In this document: in pieces, positions 62,916 to 64,000 of the stretch | Position numbering within the stretch: the first letter of the stretch is position 1 | Layout of the letters: every line of letters begins with the position of its first letter | Assembly (NCBI RefSeq): GCF_006717095.1 | Contig: NZ_VFQE01000001.1 | Span: 3,596,001 to 3,660,000 of the forward strand | Direction of reading: 5' to 3' | Length of the DNA: 64,000 nucleotides | Source: Blastococcus colisei | GTDB lineage: Bacteria; Actinomycetota; Actinomycetes; Mycobacteriales; Geodermatophilaceae | The notes under the pieces: model-generated | What the model saw: only the letters and a program-made list of their open reading frames with translations | What the model was told of the DNA's origin: nothing | The model's database searches: none | Program-made: the position numbers and the translations under genes

Positions 62916-64000
<1,085 letters not shown>

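Overview
This window is chromosomal DNA from a very G+C-rich actinomycete. The evidence is frequent GTG starts, strong GC bias at third codon positions, a Ktr system with KdpDE, ChlI/ChlD-type cobaltochelatase and many TetR, IclR and DeoR regulators. The gene mix fits the Geodermatophilaceae (Blastococcus, Geodermatophilus, Modestobacter), but that placement is inference from gene content. Gene ends overlap heavily (ATGA, GTGA, TGATG), so most clusters below are probable operons.

Region 1 (1-20.4 kb) is catabolic. It holds a PEP-utilising enzyme with acetoacetyl-CoA synthetase, divergent from an IclR regulator. Next is a DeoR-controlled acid-sugar operon (PdxA2-type dehydrogenase, DUF1537 kinase, GntP permease), probably for D-threonate or a related four-carbon acid. 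A leucine-type branched-chain acyl-CoA operon follows (acyl-CoA dehydrogenase, biotin-dependent carboxylase alpha and beta subunits) with a divergent TetR regulator and two matching operator candidates. Two uncharacterised proteins, one with a single membrane helix and one polytopic, lead up to oligoribonuclease.

Region 2 (21.3-29.0 kb) is a putative integrated island. A tRNA-His gene at 21300-21375 is followed 7.6 kb later by an exact 26-bp copy of its 3' end (21351-21376 and 28981-29006), and each copy is followed by a related hairpin. Between them lie a KdpD sensor kinase and KdpE regulator without kdpFABC, a KtrB/TrkH channel, a KtrA/TrkA gating subunit and two small membrane proteins. 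No integrase is recognisable. Degenerate sequence lies at both ends. A TetR-zinc alcohol dehydrogenase cluster follows, ending in a short-chain dehydrogenase cut off at the last codon of cobN.

Region 3 (32.3-53.3 kb) is a large cobalamin cluster: cobN behind a cobalamin riboswitch, cobG, cobH, a cobIJ fusion, cobK, cbiD, cobM, cobL, then a second riboswitch leading chlID-type chelatase, cobO, cobB, the cobalt importer cbiMNQO, a cobE-cobC fusion and a CysG-like uroporphyrinogen methyltransferase. The set mixes the oxygen-dependent route (CobG, CobN) with the C1-methyltransferase CbiD; cobF and a full cbiG are absent from this window.

Region 4 (53.4-64 kb) returns to lipid or ketone catabolism. 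It holds an anti-sigma-like ATPase, a decayed GMC oxidoreductase, a Baeyer-Villiger-type monooxygenase, a 29-codon coupled ORF, a lipid-transfer-type thiolase, a TetR regulator divergent from an acyl-CoA dehydrogenase, a TRIC/UPF0126 channel, and a fadA-fadB-tetR operon running off the right edge.
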